A stretch of DNA of 64,000 nucleotides from Bacillota bacterium (GCA_023397655.1 JAEWTW010000009.1:1-64000); one strand, 5' to 3'; positions 25,456 through 33,722 are shown, numbered from the stretch's first letter. The notes: generated by a model from the letters alone, not told the origin. A program made the numbers and translations.

Positions 25456-26388
25456 CTAAAACGCTTCAAACACGCGAAGCTTTGCGCTTCTCGACCGGCT
25501 GTTTTCTATAATCTCTTCATCCTGCGGCAGCACCGGTTTTCTCGTGATCACTTTGCCCTGCGGCTTTTTGCCGCATATGCATACCGGAAATTCGGGAGGA
25601 CACTCGCAAGGGTTTGCCAGGCGTTTGAACTCCTGCTTGACAATACGGTCTTCCAGCGAGTGAAATGTGATGACGGCGAGCCGGCCGCCTTTGTTCAGCA
25701 CGGCGGCGAAATCTGCCACTGCCGTACGGACGGCATCCAGTTCGCCGTTGACTTCGATACGAAGCGCCTGAAAGCTTCGCCTTGCGGGATGCGGCCCGTC
25801 CTGGCGTGCGCCGCGCGGAACCGCTTTCTTGATAACCTCCACGAGATGGCCGGTGGTTTCAATGGGCCGCTCGCTGCGTTCCCTCACAATGAACTCAGCA
25901 ATCCGTGCGGCCCATCTCTCCTCACCGTAATCCCGAAGTATCCGTTCAAGGTCCTGCTGCGAATAATTCCCTACAATATCCGCGGCGCATGACTTATCTT
26001 TTATGTTCATGCGCATATCAAGCCTTGAATCTAAGTTATATGAGAACCCCCTGTTACATTGGTCCAGCTGGAACGATGAGACCCCAAGATCCAGCACCGC
26101 CCCGTCTATTCCATCTATATCAAGTCCGTTCAATATGGACCTGATGTTCCGAAAATCATCGTGGACGAATAGCGTTTGCCCTTCATACGGCTTCAGCCTT
26201 TCTGCCGCCCGCCCGAGGGCATATTCGTCCTTGTCGATACCGATCAGCCGCCCGCCCGGCGAAATCTGTTCCAGTATCAGTTCGGCATGTCCGCCGCCGC
26301 CGAGCGTACCGTCCGCCACCGTCATGCCGGGTTTGAGACCCAGCGCCTCCACCGTTTCGCGGAGCAGCACCGTTGTGTGCGACGACAT
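25456..26388 (-). CDS. rsmH: 16S rRNA (cytosine1402-N4)-methyltransferase
   Basis: Methylates N4 of C1402 in 16S rRNA. The 310 residues start with HTTVLLRETVEALGLKPG and show the SAM-binding DGTLGGGGHAELIL, AVLDLGVSSFQLD, RRSFQALRIEVNGEL and ITFHSLEDRIVKQEF, with a Cys cluster near CECPPEFPVCICGKKP. It is the second gene of the dcw cluster, 3 bp after mraZ. Confidence 0.97.
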   Translation of the reverse strand: MSSHTTVLLRETVEALGLKPGMTVADGTLGGGGHAELILEQISPGGRLIGIDKDEYALGRAAERLKPYEGQTLFVHDDFRNIRSILNGLDIDGIDGAVLDLGVSSFQLDQCNRGFSYNLDSRLDMRMNIKDKSCAADIVGNYSQQDLERILRDYGEERWAARIAEFIVRERSERPIETTGHLVEVIKKAVPRGARQDGPHPARRSFQALRIEVNGELDAVRTAVADFAAVLNKGGRLAVITFHSLEDRIVKQEFKRLANPCECPPEFPVCICGKKPQGKVITRKPVLPQDEEIIENSRSRSAKLRVFEAF

Positions 26389-26391
26389 CTC

Positions 26392-26829
26392 TTATATCCC
26401 GTACGACGACAGGCTCATGAGCGCATCCCCGTCGTCCGGCTCGGCATCGATAAACGCCTGCCACTTCTCTTTTGCCCAAATCTCAGCCCGGTACGACGCG
26501 CCGATCATTACGGCTTCCTTATCGATACCCACCTTGTCGCGCAGATGCTGCGGCAGCAGCACGCGGCCCTGTTTGTCCGGCTCGCACTTGCAGGCACTGG
26601 AGAATATCATGCGCACGTAGCGCTGGGCCCGGGCATCCGTCTGCGGTATCGCATTGAGCTTGTCCGCGAACTTTTGCCACTCTTCTTCGGAATAAGCGGA
26701 GAGACAGTCGCCGTTGAGGTACGTCACATAGAAAGGATCGCCCAGTTCCAGCCTCAGCTTGGAAGGTACGGCCAGCCTGCCCTTCTCGTCCACGCTATGA
26801 AAGTATGTCCCGATCAATGACCCCTTCAC
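26392..26829 (-). CDS. mraZ: Transcriptional regulator MraZ
   Basis: AbrB-fold repressor of the dcw cluster, made of two copies of the MraZ half: GTYFHSVDEKGRLAVPSKLR near the N-terminus and SACKCEPDKQGRVLLPQHLR in the second half, each with the DxxGR DNA-binding motif. The start is chosen at GTG 26829 (MKGSLIGTYFHS), which has GGGAG six bases before it. The longer frame to 26862 adds residues not typical of the family. The phased TGG(G/T) boxes over its promoter are the expected binding sites for its own product. Confidence 0.93.
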   Translation of the reverse strand: MKGSLIGTYFHSVDEKGRLAVPSKLRLELGDPFYVTYLNGDCLSAYSEEEWQKFADKLNAIPQTDARAQRYVRMIFSSACKCEPDKQGRVLLPQHLRDKVGIDKEAVMIGASYRAEIWAKEKWQAFIDAEPDDGDALMSLSSYGI

Positions 26830-26893
26830 TGCCTGCTCCCGACGCGGCACCATCAGCCGCACGTCCGTTTTTTGCTTACTTGATTAATATATA

Positions 26894-26956
26894 CCCACTA
26901 TTTCACCACTTGAAACCGTTCCTCACCATTGTTACCCATTTCTCCCCACCTGTCAA
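26894..26956 (-). promoter_or_regulatory. mraZ/dcw promoter with phased MraZ boxes
   Basis: Minus strand TTGACA (26951-26956) and TAACAA (26929-26934), spaced 16 bp. TGGG or TGGT boxes start at plus-strand positions 26945, 26935 and 26925, exactly 10 bp apart. Further boxes lie at 26905 and 26894, about two and three turns downstream; the intermediate slot near 26915 reads AACCG, a weak match. MraZ is known to bind tandem TGGGN repeats with 10-bp period. The rest of the 358-bp gap to the divergent gene holds that gene's promoter and a TTGCAC/GTGCAA inverted pair at about 27074-27106. Confidence 0.8.
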
Positions 26957-27133
26957 CAATAATTCGTTGTATTTATGAGAAATCCTTCTAAAAAAATAGC
27001 GCTTCAGCAACAAAAAAAATAAAATTGTAGCCGCCCAAGCGGATCATACAACATATGGTAGAGAATGTATATTTGCACGAAAATATGTTTGCTCTATGGG
27101 TGCAAAAAGAGGTGGCTGATCGCACTGATTCTA

Positions 27134-27142
27134 TGGTATAAA
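27134..27142 (+). promoter_or_regulatory. Extended -10 promoter of the 27188 gene
   Basis: TGGTATAAA at 27134-27142 matches an extended -10. No convincing -35 is seen. AAAGGGAGG at about 27172-27180 is the ribosome-binding site of the gene starting at 27188. Confidence 0.45.
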
Positions 27143-27187
27143 TAAAAGGGAACATGTTTTAAAAATTGGGTAAAGGGAGGCCAGCCG

Positions 27188-27766
27188 ATGGACGACAGGC
27201 AGGACTATTTTGACGAACAGAACCCGGCCGGGACGGATGCCCCTGATGGAAAAAAACAGCTGAGCCGCAATGCCCGGCTGCTCATCGGCATCGGCGCAGC
27301 GATCCTCATACTGGCGCTGGGGCTGACTGTTCAGTTTTTTATGCCAGCCAAGCTGCCACAGGAGCTGACGCTGACCATCTTTTCCAACAACTGGTCGGAG
27401 ATCACATTGAAGCCGGGCGTGGAAACAGCGCTTAACGAGTATCTGGCGTCAGACAGCAACGTCCCCGGATTTCCGCTACGCGTCAGCTGTTCCGGCGCGG
27501 ACGACATACTGCTGTCGGTGGACGCGGGTACGCTGTTCACCTGGGGTGCGCCCGATTATGTGGCCGACAACAAAGGCGCGTCGTATGCTGCCGCTTCTGG
27601 CGATACGGTATACTGGTCGCCTTTCGGGGACGGCGACGCTCTCGTCCCTCAGTGCACGCTGACGGTCACCGCACGCAGCGGCGGTACGGAGATATCGCAA
27701 AAGCGCCTCATTCTCCGGCAGACTGGCGAAACCGGCTACAGCGTGACGCTGCTGGCCAGCGAATAA
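27188..27766 (+). CDS. Single-pass membrane-anchored protein of unknown function
   Basis: A 192-residue protein with an acidic, Asp-rich N-terminus (about 30 residues), one membrane span (about 31-51, LLIGIGAAILILALGLTVQFF) and an external domain of about 140 residues with one Cys and predicted beta strands. It has its own ribosome-binding site and terminator, so it is a single-gene unit facing the DUF4956 gene. I do not recognise a family. Confidence 0.8.
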   Translation: MDDRQDYFDEQNPAGTDAPDGKKQLSRNARLLIGIGAAILILALGLTVQFFMPAKLPQELTLTIFSNNWSEITLKPGVETALNEYLASDSNVPGFPLRVSCSGADDILLSVDAGTLFTWGAPDYVADNKGASYAAASGDTVYWSPFGDGDALVPQCTLTVTARSGGTEISQKRLILRQTGETGYSVTLLASE

Positions 27767-27776
27767 CCGGCATCAT

Positions 27777-27812
27777 AAAAGGCGAACACGATAACGCGTT
27801 CCGCCTTTTTTT
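27777..27812. terminator. Bidirectional terminator between convergent genes
   Basis: AAAAGGCG-AACACG, a short loop, then CGCGTT-CCGCC and seven T (27777-27812). The A-run at the left end gives a U-tract on the other strand too, so it can serve both the plus-strand gene and the DUF4956 gene. Confidence 0.75.
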
Positions 27813-27836
27813 GTTGCCCGGATAAATCAGCGCAGC

Positions 27837-28517
27837 TTATGCGACAACGTCTCCCTTGTAGCTGATCAGCGACGCGTTGAGCACGCCAGGGATCGTGGAG
27901 AAGGAGTCTATCATACCCGCTTCGCTCTCCCTGATGTTCATTTCGATGGTCAGCTCGATCGTCCCTTCGGACACGATCTTGGATTTCAGGCGGCCCGGAG
28001 GCATCTTGCGCAGCAGCGCCTGCACTTCCTTTTTGCAGCTCTCCTCAAAACGCAGCACCAGCATGAACGGAAAGTTTTTCTTGGACTTAAAGAGGTTCCA
28101 CAGCAGCAGCACCACGCCGATGAAAGCGGATGCCACCGCAGCCGGAGTATACAGCCGGGCTCCCAGCACAATGCCGACCGCAATCGCCCAGAACATGAAT
28201 ATCGTATCCAGCGGGTCCTTCACTGCCGTGCGGAAACGGACGATGGACAGTGCACCCACCATACCAAGCGCCAGCCCCAAGTTCAGCGTGATCGGCATGA
28301 TGATCATTGCCGTCACCATTGTCAGCAGTATCAGCGCGGTCCCAAAGCTCCGTGCAAATATCACGCCGTTGAATGTCAGCCGGTAGATGAGATAAATGAA
28401 CAATCCCAGCACCAGTGCCAGCCCCAATGTGAACAGTACCGTTTCAATACTTAAATCTGTCGGCATTGAAAAATTGTCCAATACGCTCTTTTTAATAATA
28501 TCACTTGCTCCGCCCAT
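27837..28517 (-). CDS. DUF4956 family membrane protein
   Basis: A 226-residue protein with four hydrophobic segments in the first 150 residues, the family signature GMVGALSIVRFRTAVKDPLDTIFMFWAI, and a C-terminal soluble ferredoxin-like domain (about 155-226). DUF4956 genes are commonly found beside VTC-domain polyphosphate-polymerase-like genes and CotH kinases, as here. Its biochemical role is unknown. GGAGG precedes ATG 28517, and the gene starts 11 bp after the VTC gene ends, so they are one operon. Confidence 0.87.
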   Translation of the reverse strand: MGGASDIIKKSVLDNFSMPTDLSIETVLFTLGLALVLGLFIYLIYRLTFNGVIFARSFGTALILLTMVTAMIIMPITLNLGLALGMVGALSIVRFRTAVKDPLDTIFMFWAIAVGIVLGARLYTPAAVASAFIGVVLLLWNLFKSKKNFPFMLVLRFEESCKKEVQALLRKMPPGRLKSKIVSEGTIELTIEMNIRESEAGMIDSFSTIPGVLNASLISYKGDVVA

Positions 28518-28528
28518 AATCGTTCCTC

Positions 28529-29803
28529 CTATTCATGCTTCCTGCATAATACATATTTTGATACGGCACTTCTCTGCGCCGCGTTTACATTATTCAAAAC
28601 CGCTTTTATAAACACCGGCAGATAACGGTTGAACTTGACCTCCAGCACCATCGTGCCCGGTTCCAGCACCGGCATCGTGGGCGCGTGCGGATTGAATATA
28701 TCCGTCAGCCAAAGCCCCGCCTTGATGTCCTTGTCGAATGTAATGCGCACATTTTCAAAGGGCGAAATGTAGGCTTCGCGGCGGTAATCCACGATCACGC
28801 GCGGCCGCAGAAGGTTGTTCTTCATCTGAAGGAATATCTCCTCGGCCAGCGGCTCGGAGCGGCCCTCCAGGCAAGTGCAGTCCCCCGCGATCAGCGCATC
28901 GCATTCATCGCGCGTCACCGTGAAGCTGGTTTTGCCAATGTACTGCCCCTGCTTAAACTTCTTCTCGAACTTGATGATGTTGTCCGAAAAGTCGTATATG
29001 CGGATCCGAAACTTGCTGCGTATATCGCTCCCGGCCATCTTTTCCGCCAGCGCCGTTTCATACGCATCGTCAAAATACAGGCTGCGGATATGGTATTCCC
29101 CGCTCGGGCCTGCGTTCCTGTCCAGCGAAAGCAGCGGCTTGAGCGTATTTTTGAGCAGCACATAATCATGATAGTTGATATAGTACTTCAGCTCGTGCCG
29201 GAAAGACAGCTCTTTGGCAGGAACGTCGGGCGCAGTCTCCGTCTCCTCGGCTGCTGGCCGGTGCACTGAAACGGATTGACCGTACGATCTGTCACGCGCA
29301 GCCGTCGGGCTGGCATGTCCTGTGAATATATCCAGATCGGCGGCGAGTTCCTTTTTCGGACGGACGCCGGGGGTCGTTCTTGCGGCTTGCGGCCTCGTTT
29401 GCGCCCGCGGCGCTTCATATTCTTCCCTGCGCGGCACAGCCTCCCTGCCGGACAGACGGGGTTCCGGCTGTGCTCTCGGCGTCGTCCGGGGCGGCGCGGC
29501 CGCTGTTCGGGCGGGCCGTCTGGCCGGTGTCGCGCTGTCTTCGTCGCCGAAAACCGTCAGTTCCTGAGACGGAACCGATGTCTGCCTCTGGTTGTACCGG
29601 CTGGCGAGTTCAGCGCCTCTCGTTGAAGCCGTCCTCGGCGCCGGTTTTCTGGCAGGCGGGGACTGGCGCAGCGGCTCGGCTGACCGCGGTGTCGCTTTTC
29701 GGGACGAAAAATCGCCCGATGAAAGCGGCTGCAGGTCCTTGCGCTTCACCAGCGGCTTCTGCTTGTCCAGCTTTCTGAAAATATCATCGTCTTTTCTTGC
29801 CAT
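28529..29803 (-). CDS. VTC (polyphosphate polymerase-type) domain protein with long disordered N-terminus
   Basis: The C-terminal 225 residues form a VTC/triphosphate-tunnel domain: RHELKYYINYHDYVLL, IRSLYFDDAYETALAEK, SKFRIRIYDFSDNIIKFEKK, then RPRVIVDYRREAY and TMVLEVKFNRYLP. The basic and acidic residues lining the tunnel are present. The first about 195 residues are low-complexity, rich in Arg, Pro, Ala and Ser (ARRPARTAAAPPRTTPR), with no membrane span. Yeast VTC4 makes polyphosphate; activity of bacterial homologues is inferred. It lies between the cotH-like gene and the DUF4956 gene. Confidence 0.87.
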   Translation of the reverse strand: MARKDDDIFRKLDKQKPLVKRKDLQPLSSGDFSSRKATPRSAEPLRQSPPARKPAPRTASTRGAELASRYNQRQTSVPSQELTVFGDEDSATPARRPARTAAAPPRTTPRAQPEPRLSGREAVPRREEYEAPRAQTRPQAARTTPGVRPKKELAADLDIFTGHASPTAARDRSYGQSVSVHRPAAEETETAPDVPAKELSFRHELKYYINYHDYVLLKNTLKPLLSLDRNAGPSGEYHIRSLYFDDAYETALAEKMAGSDIRSKFRIRIYDFSDNIIKFEKKFKQGQYIGKTSFTVTRDECDALIAGDCTCLEGRSEPLAEEIFLQMKNNLLRPRVIVDYRREAYISPFENVRITFDKDIKAGLWLTDIFNPHAPTMPVLEPGTMVLEVKFNRYLPVFIKAVLNNVNAAQRSAVSKYVLCRKHE

Positions 29804-29860
29804 TCCATCCTCTATCCACGTTATACAACAAATATCGCCGTATACCGCAATAACTATACA

Positions 29861-31537
29861 TTAATAAGCAATCGCGTCGTCCAGCAGCTTCTTTTGTTCG
29901 TCGGAGAGCGAAAACGTGTTTTTCAGCTGCTGTACCACGTTTGCACCGCGCTTTCGCGCAAAATTCCTCATGCTGTCCAGCGTCGTCTCCCACCCCTGGA
30001 CGGTGCCGCCGAACTTTTCACGCTCCGCCGGCATTTCGCTGCGCACCATATCCGCGATGGTGTCGATCGTCTCTATCACATGATCCGGCGCGTATATCTC
30101 TTCCAGCGCCCAGGCAAACCGCTCAATGAACGCGTCCCGCCACGGCTTGTACTTGAGCAGCCCGTTAAACAGCGTGGACCCTGCTTTGGAGCTGTCCATA
30201 CGTTTGGCGAGCGTCGGGTGGTCGCCGTTGGGGAATTCGCTGCTGCCAAAGGTCCAGCAGAAATCATAGTATATCTGCTTCCACTTACCGCCCGGCAGCA
30301 GCTGGTAATACTCGATGTTCGCGTAGTCCGAGTTGGCCACCCATATCTGGCCGATCATCAGATCCATTAAGCTGTCCGTATCCACCTGCGCCGCGACATG
30401 TTCAAAATTCTCCTTTTCGGACATATCGTGCGATTCGATGAACGCCATCAGCTCCTTATAGCCGTCGTCGTCCCCCTGTATCAGCCGCGACGTGGACCAC
30501 ATGATGTTCATGCTGTCCGGGTCCTCAAAGTTCTCATGCTGGCTGATGAAGTTCTCATTGCGCTTCTCCATCATGAAGTAAACGCCCCAGTACTCACCGT
30601 TCAGGTACAGCACATACGGTTTCCATGCCTGAGTCAGGAAACCCAAGCCCTTGCCCTCCACCAGCGACAGAGTCACCAGCTCCTTAATCTTGCCGATGGT
30701 CTGATCCTGCCCGCCCTGCCGCAGCACCAGCGACTGGTATTCGGCGTAGGGACGGTTATCGAAGAACGCGTAAGGCAGCGAACCGCCGCCGTATTTGCTC
30801 CGCGCCATGATGGCGAAGGACTTCTGCTTGTTGTCGCGGCTGTAGCCGCCCGCGATGCGGATGCCGACGTTCTGGGCAAAAACCTCCTGCCCCTTCTCAT
30901 CAAACACCTCGAACGAGGCGGGCCGCTCGGACTCCTCGCCGCGCTCCAGATAGTTGGCGACCTCGTAGTGGCTGGTCGAACCCTGTACCAGCACCGGGTT
31001 GGGCCCCAGCTCGTAGATGCCCGTTTCCGGGTCGAACAGGTAATCCCGGTCCGTCACGATGGACAGCAGCGGCAGTGTGTGCTGCTCACCGATGAAATAC
31101 GTCGCCGTTCTGATGACGCTGGGCAGAAAGCCGTCCCTGTACGCCCGGGCTCTGATCATGCCCGTCTTCTCCACCGTCAACGGTCCGGCATACGCTGCGG
31201 AGGCCGGCGTCGGCTCTGTGCCATCCAGAGTGTAATAGATTTTGGCATCCGGCGTGTCGCATTCCAGCGTGACTGTCTGCGATCCGCCATAGCTCCCCGG
31301 TGCCGCTGAGGTTTTCGGCATGGCCGTTACGCCTTCCAGCGGATCGGTATTGGCCGCGCCGGGGGTCGGCTGCTCAAAATAAAACAGCGCATTCTGCCCT
31401 GTCATCCTGCCCACCGAAACACCGTAAGGCAGACGGCTTAAGTTATACTTATCCTGCAGCGCCCCGCTGGCGTCAAATAAGGCCAGCATCTCTCCATCCG
31501 CGCTGAGCTTAAAGCCGGTATGGATAAAGTTTTTTTT
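29861..31537 (-). CDS. cotH: CotH kinase family protein, 3' segment of a gene split at a poly-A run
   Basis: Continues the reading of the upstream LTD segment after a -1 shift at the A9 run. It holds the end of the third lamin-tail domain (FIHTGFKLSADGEMLALFD), a chitobiase-type beta domain (DAKIYYTLDGTEPTP) and the CotH kinase domain: FEVFDEKGQEVFAQNVGIRI, DNKQKSFAIMARSKYG, YLNGEYWGVYFMMEKRNENF, VANSDYANIEYY and YYDFCWTFGSS. CotH kinases phosphorylate coat or secreted proteins. The two Asp matching the catalytic pair of B. subtilis CotH are kept; the second Asp of the usual DxD is Cys. The far start at 31618 overlaps the upstream frame and looks false. Confidence 0.8.
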   Translation of the reverse strand, partial: KKNFIHTGFKLSADGEMLALFDASGALQDKYNLSRLPYGVSVGRMTGQNALFYFEQPTPGAANTDPLEGVTAMPKTSAAPGSYGGSQTVTLECDTPDAKIYYTLDGTEPTPASAAYAGPLTVEKTGMIRARAYRDGFLPSVIRTATYFIGEQHTLPLLSIVTDRDYLFDPETGIYELGPNPVLVQGSTSHYEVANYLERGEESERPASFEVFDEKGQEVFAQNVGIRIAGGYSRDNKQKSFAIMARSKYGGGSLPYAFFDNRPYAEYQSLVLRQGGQDQTIGKIKELVTLSLVEGKGLGFLTQAWKPYVLYLNGEYWGVYFMMEKRNENFISQHENFEDPDSMNIMWSTSRLIQGDDDGYKELMAFIESHDMSEKENFEHVAAQVDTDSLMDLMIGQIWVANSDYANIEYYQLLPGGKWKQIYYDFCWTFGSSEFPNGDHPTLAKRMDSSKAGSTLFNGLLKYKPWRDAFIERFAWALEEIYAPDHVIETIDTIADMVRSEMPAEREKFGGTVQGWETTLDSMRNFARKRGANVVQQLKNTFSLSDEQKKLLDDAIAY

Positions 31538-32868
31538 TGCGCGTCGCTTCCCGATTCTCCCGACGCGAGCACGGTGATGCACTGGCCGGGGCTCAGCGTC
31601 ATCTCGGGCAGCCGCCACTTGGCCGGGTTCCCCGCGTTGTCCGTCAGGCCGTATCCCGTAATGTCCACTGGCTCACCGCTCTGGTTGCACAGCTCGATCC
31701 AGTCGTAGAATTCGCCGTTTGCTTCCTGCAGATACTGCGAATTGGACGCCATCACCTCGCTGATCACCACCGGCCCCAGCGCAATCGGGTTGTTCTCCAG
31801 AAACTGCGTATAGCCCGCGTCGGTGTTGGCGTATCCGGGCGTCGGCTGACTCGTCACCTGCCAGTCGCCGCCATAAGCGCCGTTTTCATCCGCCGCACGC
31901 GCATACGCCTGATCCGACCCCAGCTCAGCCACCGTCACTTCGTCGATCAGCAGCCCCGCCGGGTCGCAGAGCACAATCGTCTCCTGATAGGACGATATCC
32001 TGAAATTCGTATGGATATCACCCTTTTCGAGATCGGTGCTGCTTGTATCCGCACCGGATGCAAACACGTAAAGGTACGCTCCTGGCTCTATCGTCACATC
32101 CGGAAACCGCCAGCCCAGCACATCGGCAGGGTCGTCTGAGAGGCCGTACCCATTGAGGTTGACCGCTTCGCTTCCGGAGTTGTATATCTCTATATAGTCG
32201 CTGTATGCACCGGTATTGTCCGCCAGCGTCGTTTTGTTGGACGGCATCACTTCCGTGATCATCAGCGGAGACCCCTCCGCCTTCCGGCTTTCCGCAAACG
32301 CGGCATAGCCCGCGTCATCGTTGGAGAAGCCCGGCGTCGGCTTATCGAACGTTTTCCAGGCGTTCAGATCCTGTACATCCCGGCCCACCGATATGTTGGC
32401 CGACTGGTTCTCGTATTCCGCCGCGTCCAGCACCTCGCCCGACGTCGTCATCAGGTACAGTCCGCCGCTCGACGCGTTAAGCTTGAAGCTGGCATGCAGC
32501 GTTTCTCCCTGTTCTTTAACGTCCTGTCCGGACGCGAAAACGAGCAGGTATCCGCCCGCCGCCAAGGAGACGCCAGGCAGCGCCCATTTGACCTCGGCTT
32601 TGTCGTCCGACAGCCCCAGCCCGGACAGACTGACTTCGCCGTTCGTCGGGTTGTACAACTCGATCCAGTCGCTGTAATTCCCCTGATCATCCGGCAAATA
32701 GCTGCTGTTGGATGCCATAAACTCATTGATCACGACGGTGGCGGACAACGTTTCGGTGGAACCGGGCGTGCCCGTTCCCTTTTTTTGTTCGCCTAAAGCA
32801 TATATCACAACGCCCACGATCAGCGCGATAGCCAGTATAATCGAAACAAGGTATTTGATTGCTCTCAA
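31438..32868 (-). CDS. Lamin-tail-domain N-terminal segment of the split CotH protein
   Basis: The 5' part begins at TTG 32868 (GAGGAGC upstream) with a membrane anchor or uncleaved signal (residues about 5-26). It contains three lamin-tail domains opening at VVINEFMASNSSYL (about 45), LMITEVMPSNKTTL (about 200) and VVISEVMASNSQYL (about 355), each with the WIELYN/YIEIYN motif. In the third domain the frame meets the A9 run at 31530-31538, after which this frame gives 33 unrelated residues and stops at 31438. The true product is probably the fused protein of about 1000 residues. Confidence 0.8.
   Translation of the reverse strand: MRAIKYLVSIILAIALIVGVVIYALGEQKKGTGTPGSTETLSATVVINEFMASNSSYLPDDQGNYSDWIELYNPTNGEVSLSGLGLSDDKAEVKWALPGVSLAAGGYLLVFASGQDVKEQGETLHASFKLNASSGGLYLMTTSGEVLDAAEYENQSANISVGRDVQDLNAWKTFDKPTPGFSNDDAGYAAFAESRKAEGSPLMITEVMPSNKTTLADNTGAYSDYIEIYNSGSEAVNLNGYGLSDDPADVLGWRFPDVTIEPGAYLYVFASGADTSSTDLEKGDIHTNFRISSYQETIVLCDPAGLLIDEVTVAELGSDQAYARAADENGAYGGDWQVTSQPTPGYANTDAGYTQFLENNPIALGPVVISEVMASNSQYLQEANGEFYDWIELCNQSGEPVDITGYGLTDNAGNPAKWRLPEMTLSPGQCITVLASGESGSDAQKKTLSIPALSSARMERCWPYLTPAGRCRISIT
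31530..31538 (-). other. A9 homopolymer joining the two CotH reading frames
   Basis: Nine T on the plus strand (A9 in the mRNA). Frame one reads GAC GCG CAA AAA AAA ACT; the domain-continuing frame needs one extra A (AAA AAC TTT ATC). This is either a site of transcriptional slippage or -1 frameshifting, a phase-variable tract, or an assembly or sequencing error in a homopolymer. Confidence 0.75.
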
Positions 32869-32919
32869 CGCAAGCTCCTCGCCTTCCTTTGTAAAAACCG
32901 CGTAAAGTCACCGCCAATG

Positions 32920-32948
32920 ATTTTACCACGGTTCCCTTACAAAAACAA
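32920..32948 (-). promoter_or_regulatory. Promoter of the cotH-VTC-DUF4956 operon
   Basis: Minus strand TTGTTT (32943-32948) and TAAAAT (32920-32925), spaced 17 bp, with TGG before the -10 (extended). It looks like a sigma-A rather than a sporulation-sigma promoter. Confidence 0.55.
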
Positions 32949-33010
32949 CCTATTTCATATTCTGTCACCTCTTCCCTGAGTAACCCGAAAAAGCCGTTTT
33001 CCTGCGCTGT

Positions 33011-33036
33011 AAAATAAAAAGCCGGCATTGCCGGCT
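33011..33036 (-). terminator. Terminator after the 33064 zinc-ribbon gene
   Basis: AGCCGG-CATTG-CCGGCT (33020-33036) followed on the minus strand by TTTTTATTTT. It separates the zinc-ribbon gene from the cotH operon. Confidence 0.75.
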
Positions 33037-33063
33037 CATCAAAAATTTACAATTTAGAGACAA

Positions 33064-33672
33064 TTACGACCCGCTTTCGCCCGTTTCGAATTCATCCATG
33101 GCGTCGTCGATGAAGTCTTCGATATCGAAGCGGTCATCCGCTTTGATAAATTCGCCCATGCCATCTACATATAGCTTTCCGTTTTGCGTGAAAAAGTCGA
33201 ATTCACGGTCGTCATTCATCACGATTTGACCGGAGCGGGCGCTCTTGTCATACTCATAATCGCCTTCAAAGTCACCGTAATGCGTATACGCATCGAAGCT
33301 GTGACCTGCCCCGAACACAATGGCTTCGCCGCGGCTGTCGCTGTACCATATTCCCGATACCGGAACGGCGCTGAGAAAGCCGGGCCATATGAACAGCAGC
33401 ACCGCGACAAGCACGAGAACAGCTGCGCCTCCCACCGAAAGCCCCACGATCAGCCCGGTACTCTTCTTCTTTACGGGCGTGCCGTAGCCTTGAGGCTCGG
33501 GCGCGGTATAATAATACCCCTGCGGCGGTATGTTCGGGTTTTCAGGATACACCGGCTGCGGCGCTGCTTGAGGCGTCTGCGGCGGCTCTGCCGGAACCGA
33601 CAATGCATGACCGCAATGCGAACAGAATACCGAGCCTTGAGCAACCGGCTGACCACATCTTGTACAGAACAT
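33064..33672 (-). CDS. Zinc-ribbon membrane protein with external domain
   Basis: A 202-residue protein starting with a double-CxxC zinc ribbon (FCTRCGQPV, FCSHCGHAL), then a Pro/Gln/Tyr-rich linker (about 27-68), one membrane span (about 74-97) and an external acidic domain (about 105-202) ending in an acidic tail. Such zinc_ribbon_2-plus-TM proteins are common in Clostridia and of unknown function. GGAGGGG precedes ATG 33672. Confidence 0.8.
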   Translation of the reverse strand: MFCTRCGQPVAQGSVFCSHCGHALSVPAEPPQTPQAAPQPVYPENPNIPPQGYYYTAPEPQGYGTPVKKKSTGLIVGLSVGGAAVLVLVAVLLFIWPGFLSAVPVSGIWYSDSRGEAIVFGAGHSFDAYTHYGDFEGDYEYDKSARSGQIVMNDDREFDFFTQNGKLYVDGMGEFIKADDRFDIEDFIDDAMDEFETGESGS

Positions 33673-33716
33673 GGATTAACCCCTCCGTTTTGGCGTTTTC
33701 GTTACGGATATGGTTC

Positions 33717-33722
33717 ATTATA
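33717..33722 (-). promoter_or_regulatory. Extended -10 of the 33064 gene
   Basis: TGTTATAAT on the minus strand, with TATAAT at 33717-33722. The -35 is poor (AGCAAT-like). Confidence 0.45.

Noticed and set aside
31439..31618. Start of the CotH segment at 31618
   Set aside because: Its first 28 residues are an out-of-frame reading of the LTD domain; homology in this frame begins only at the A9 run.
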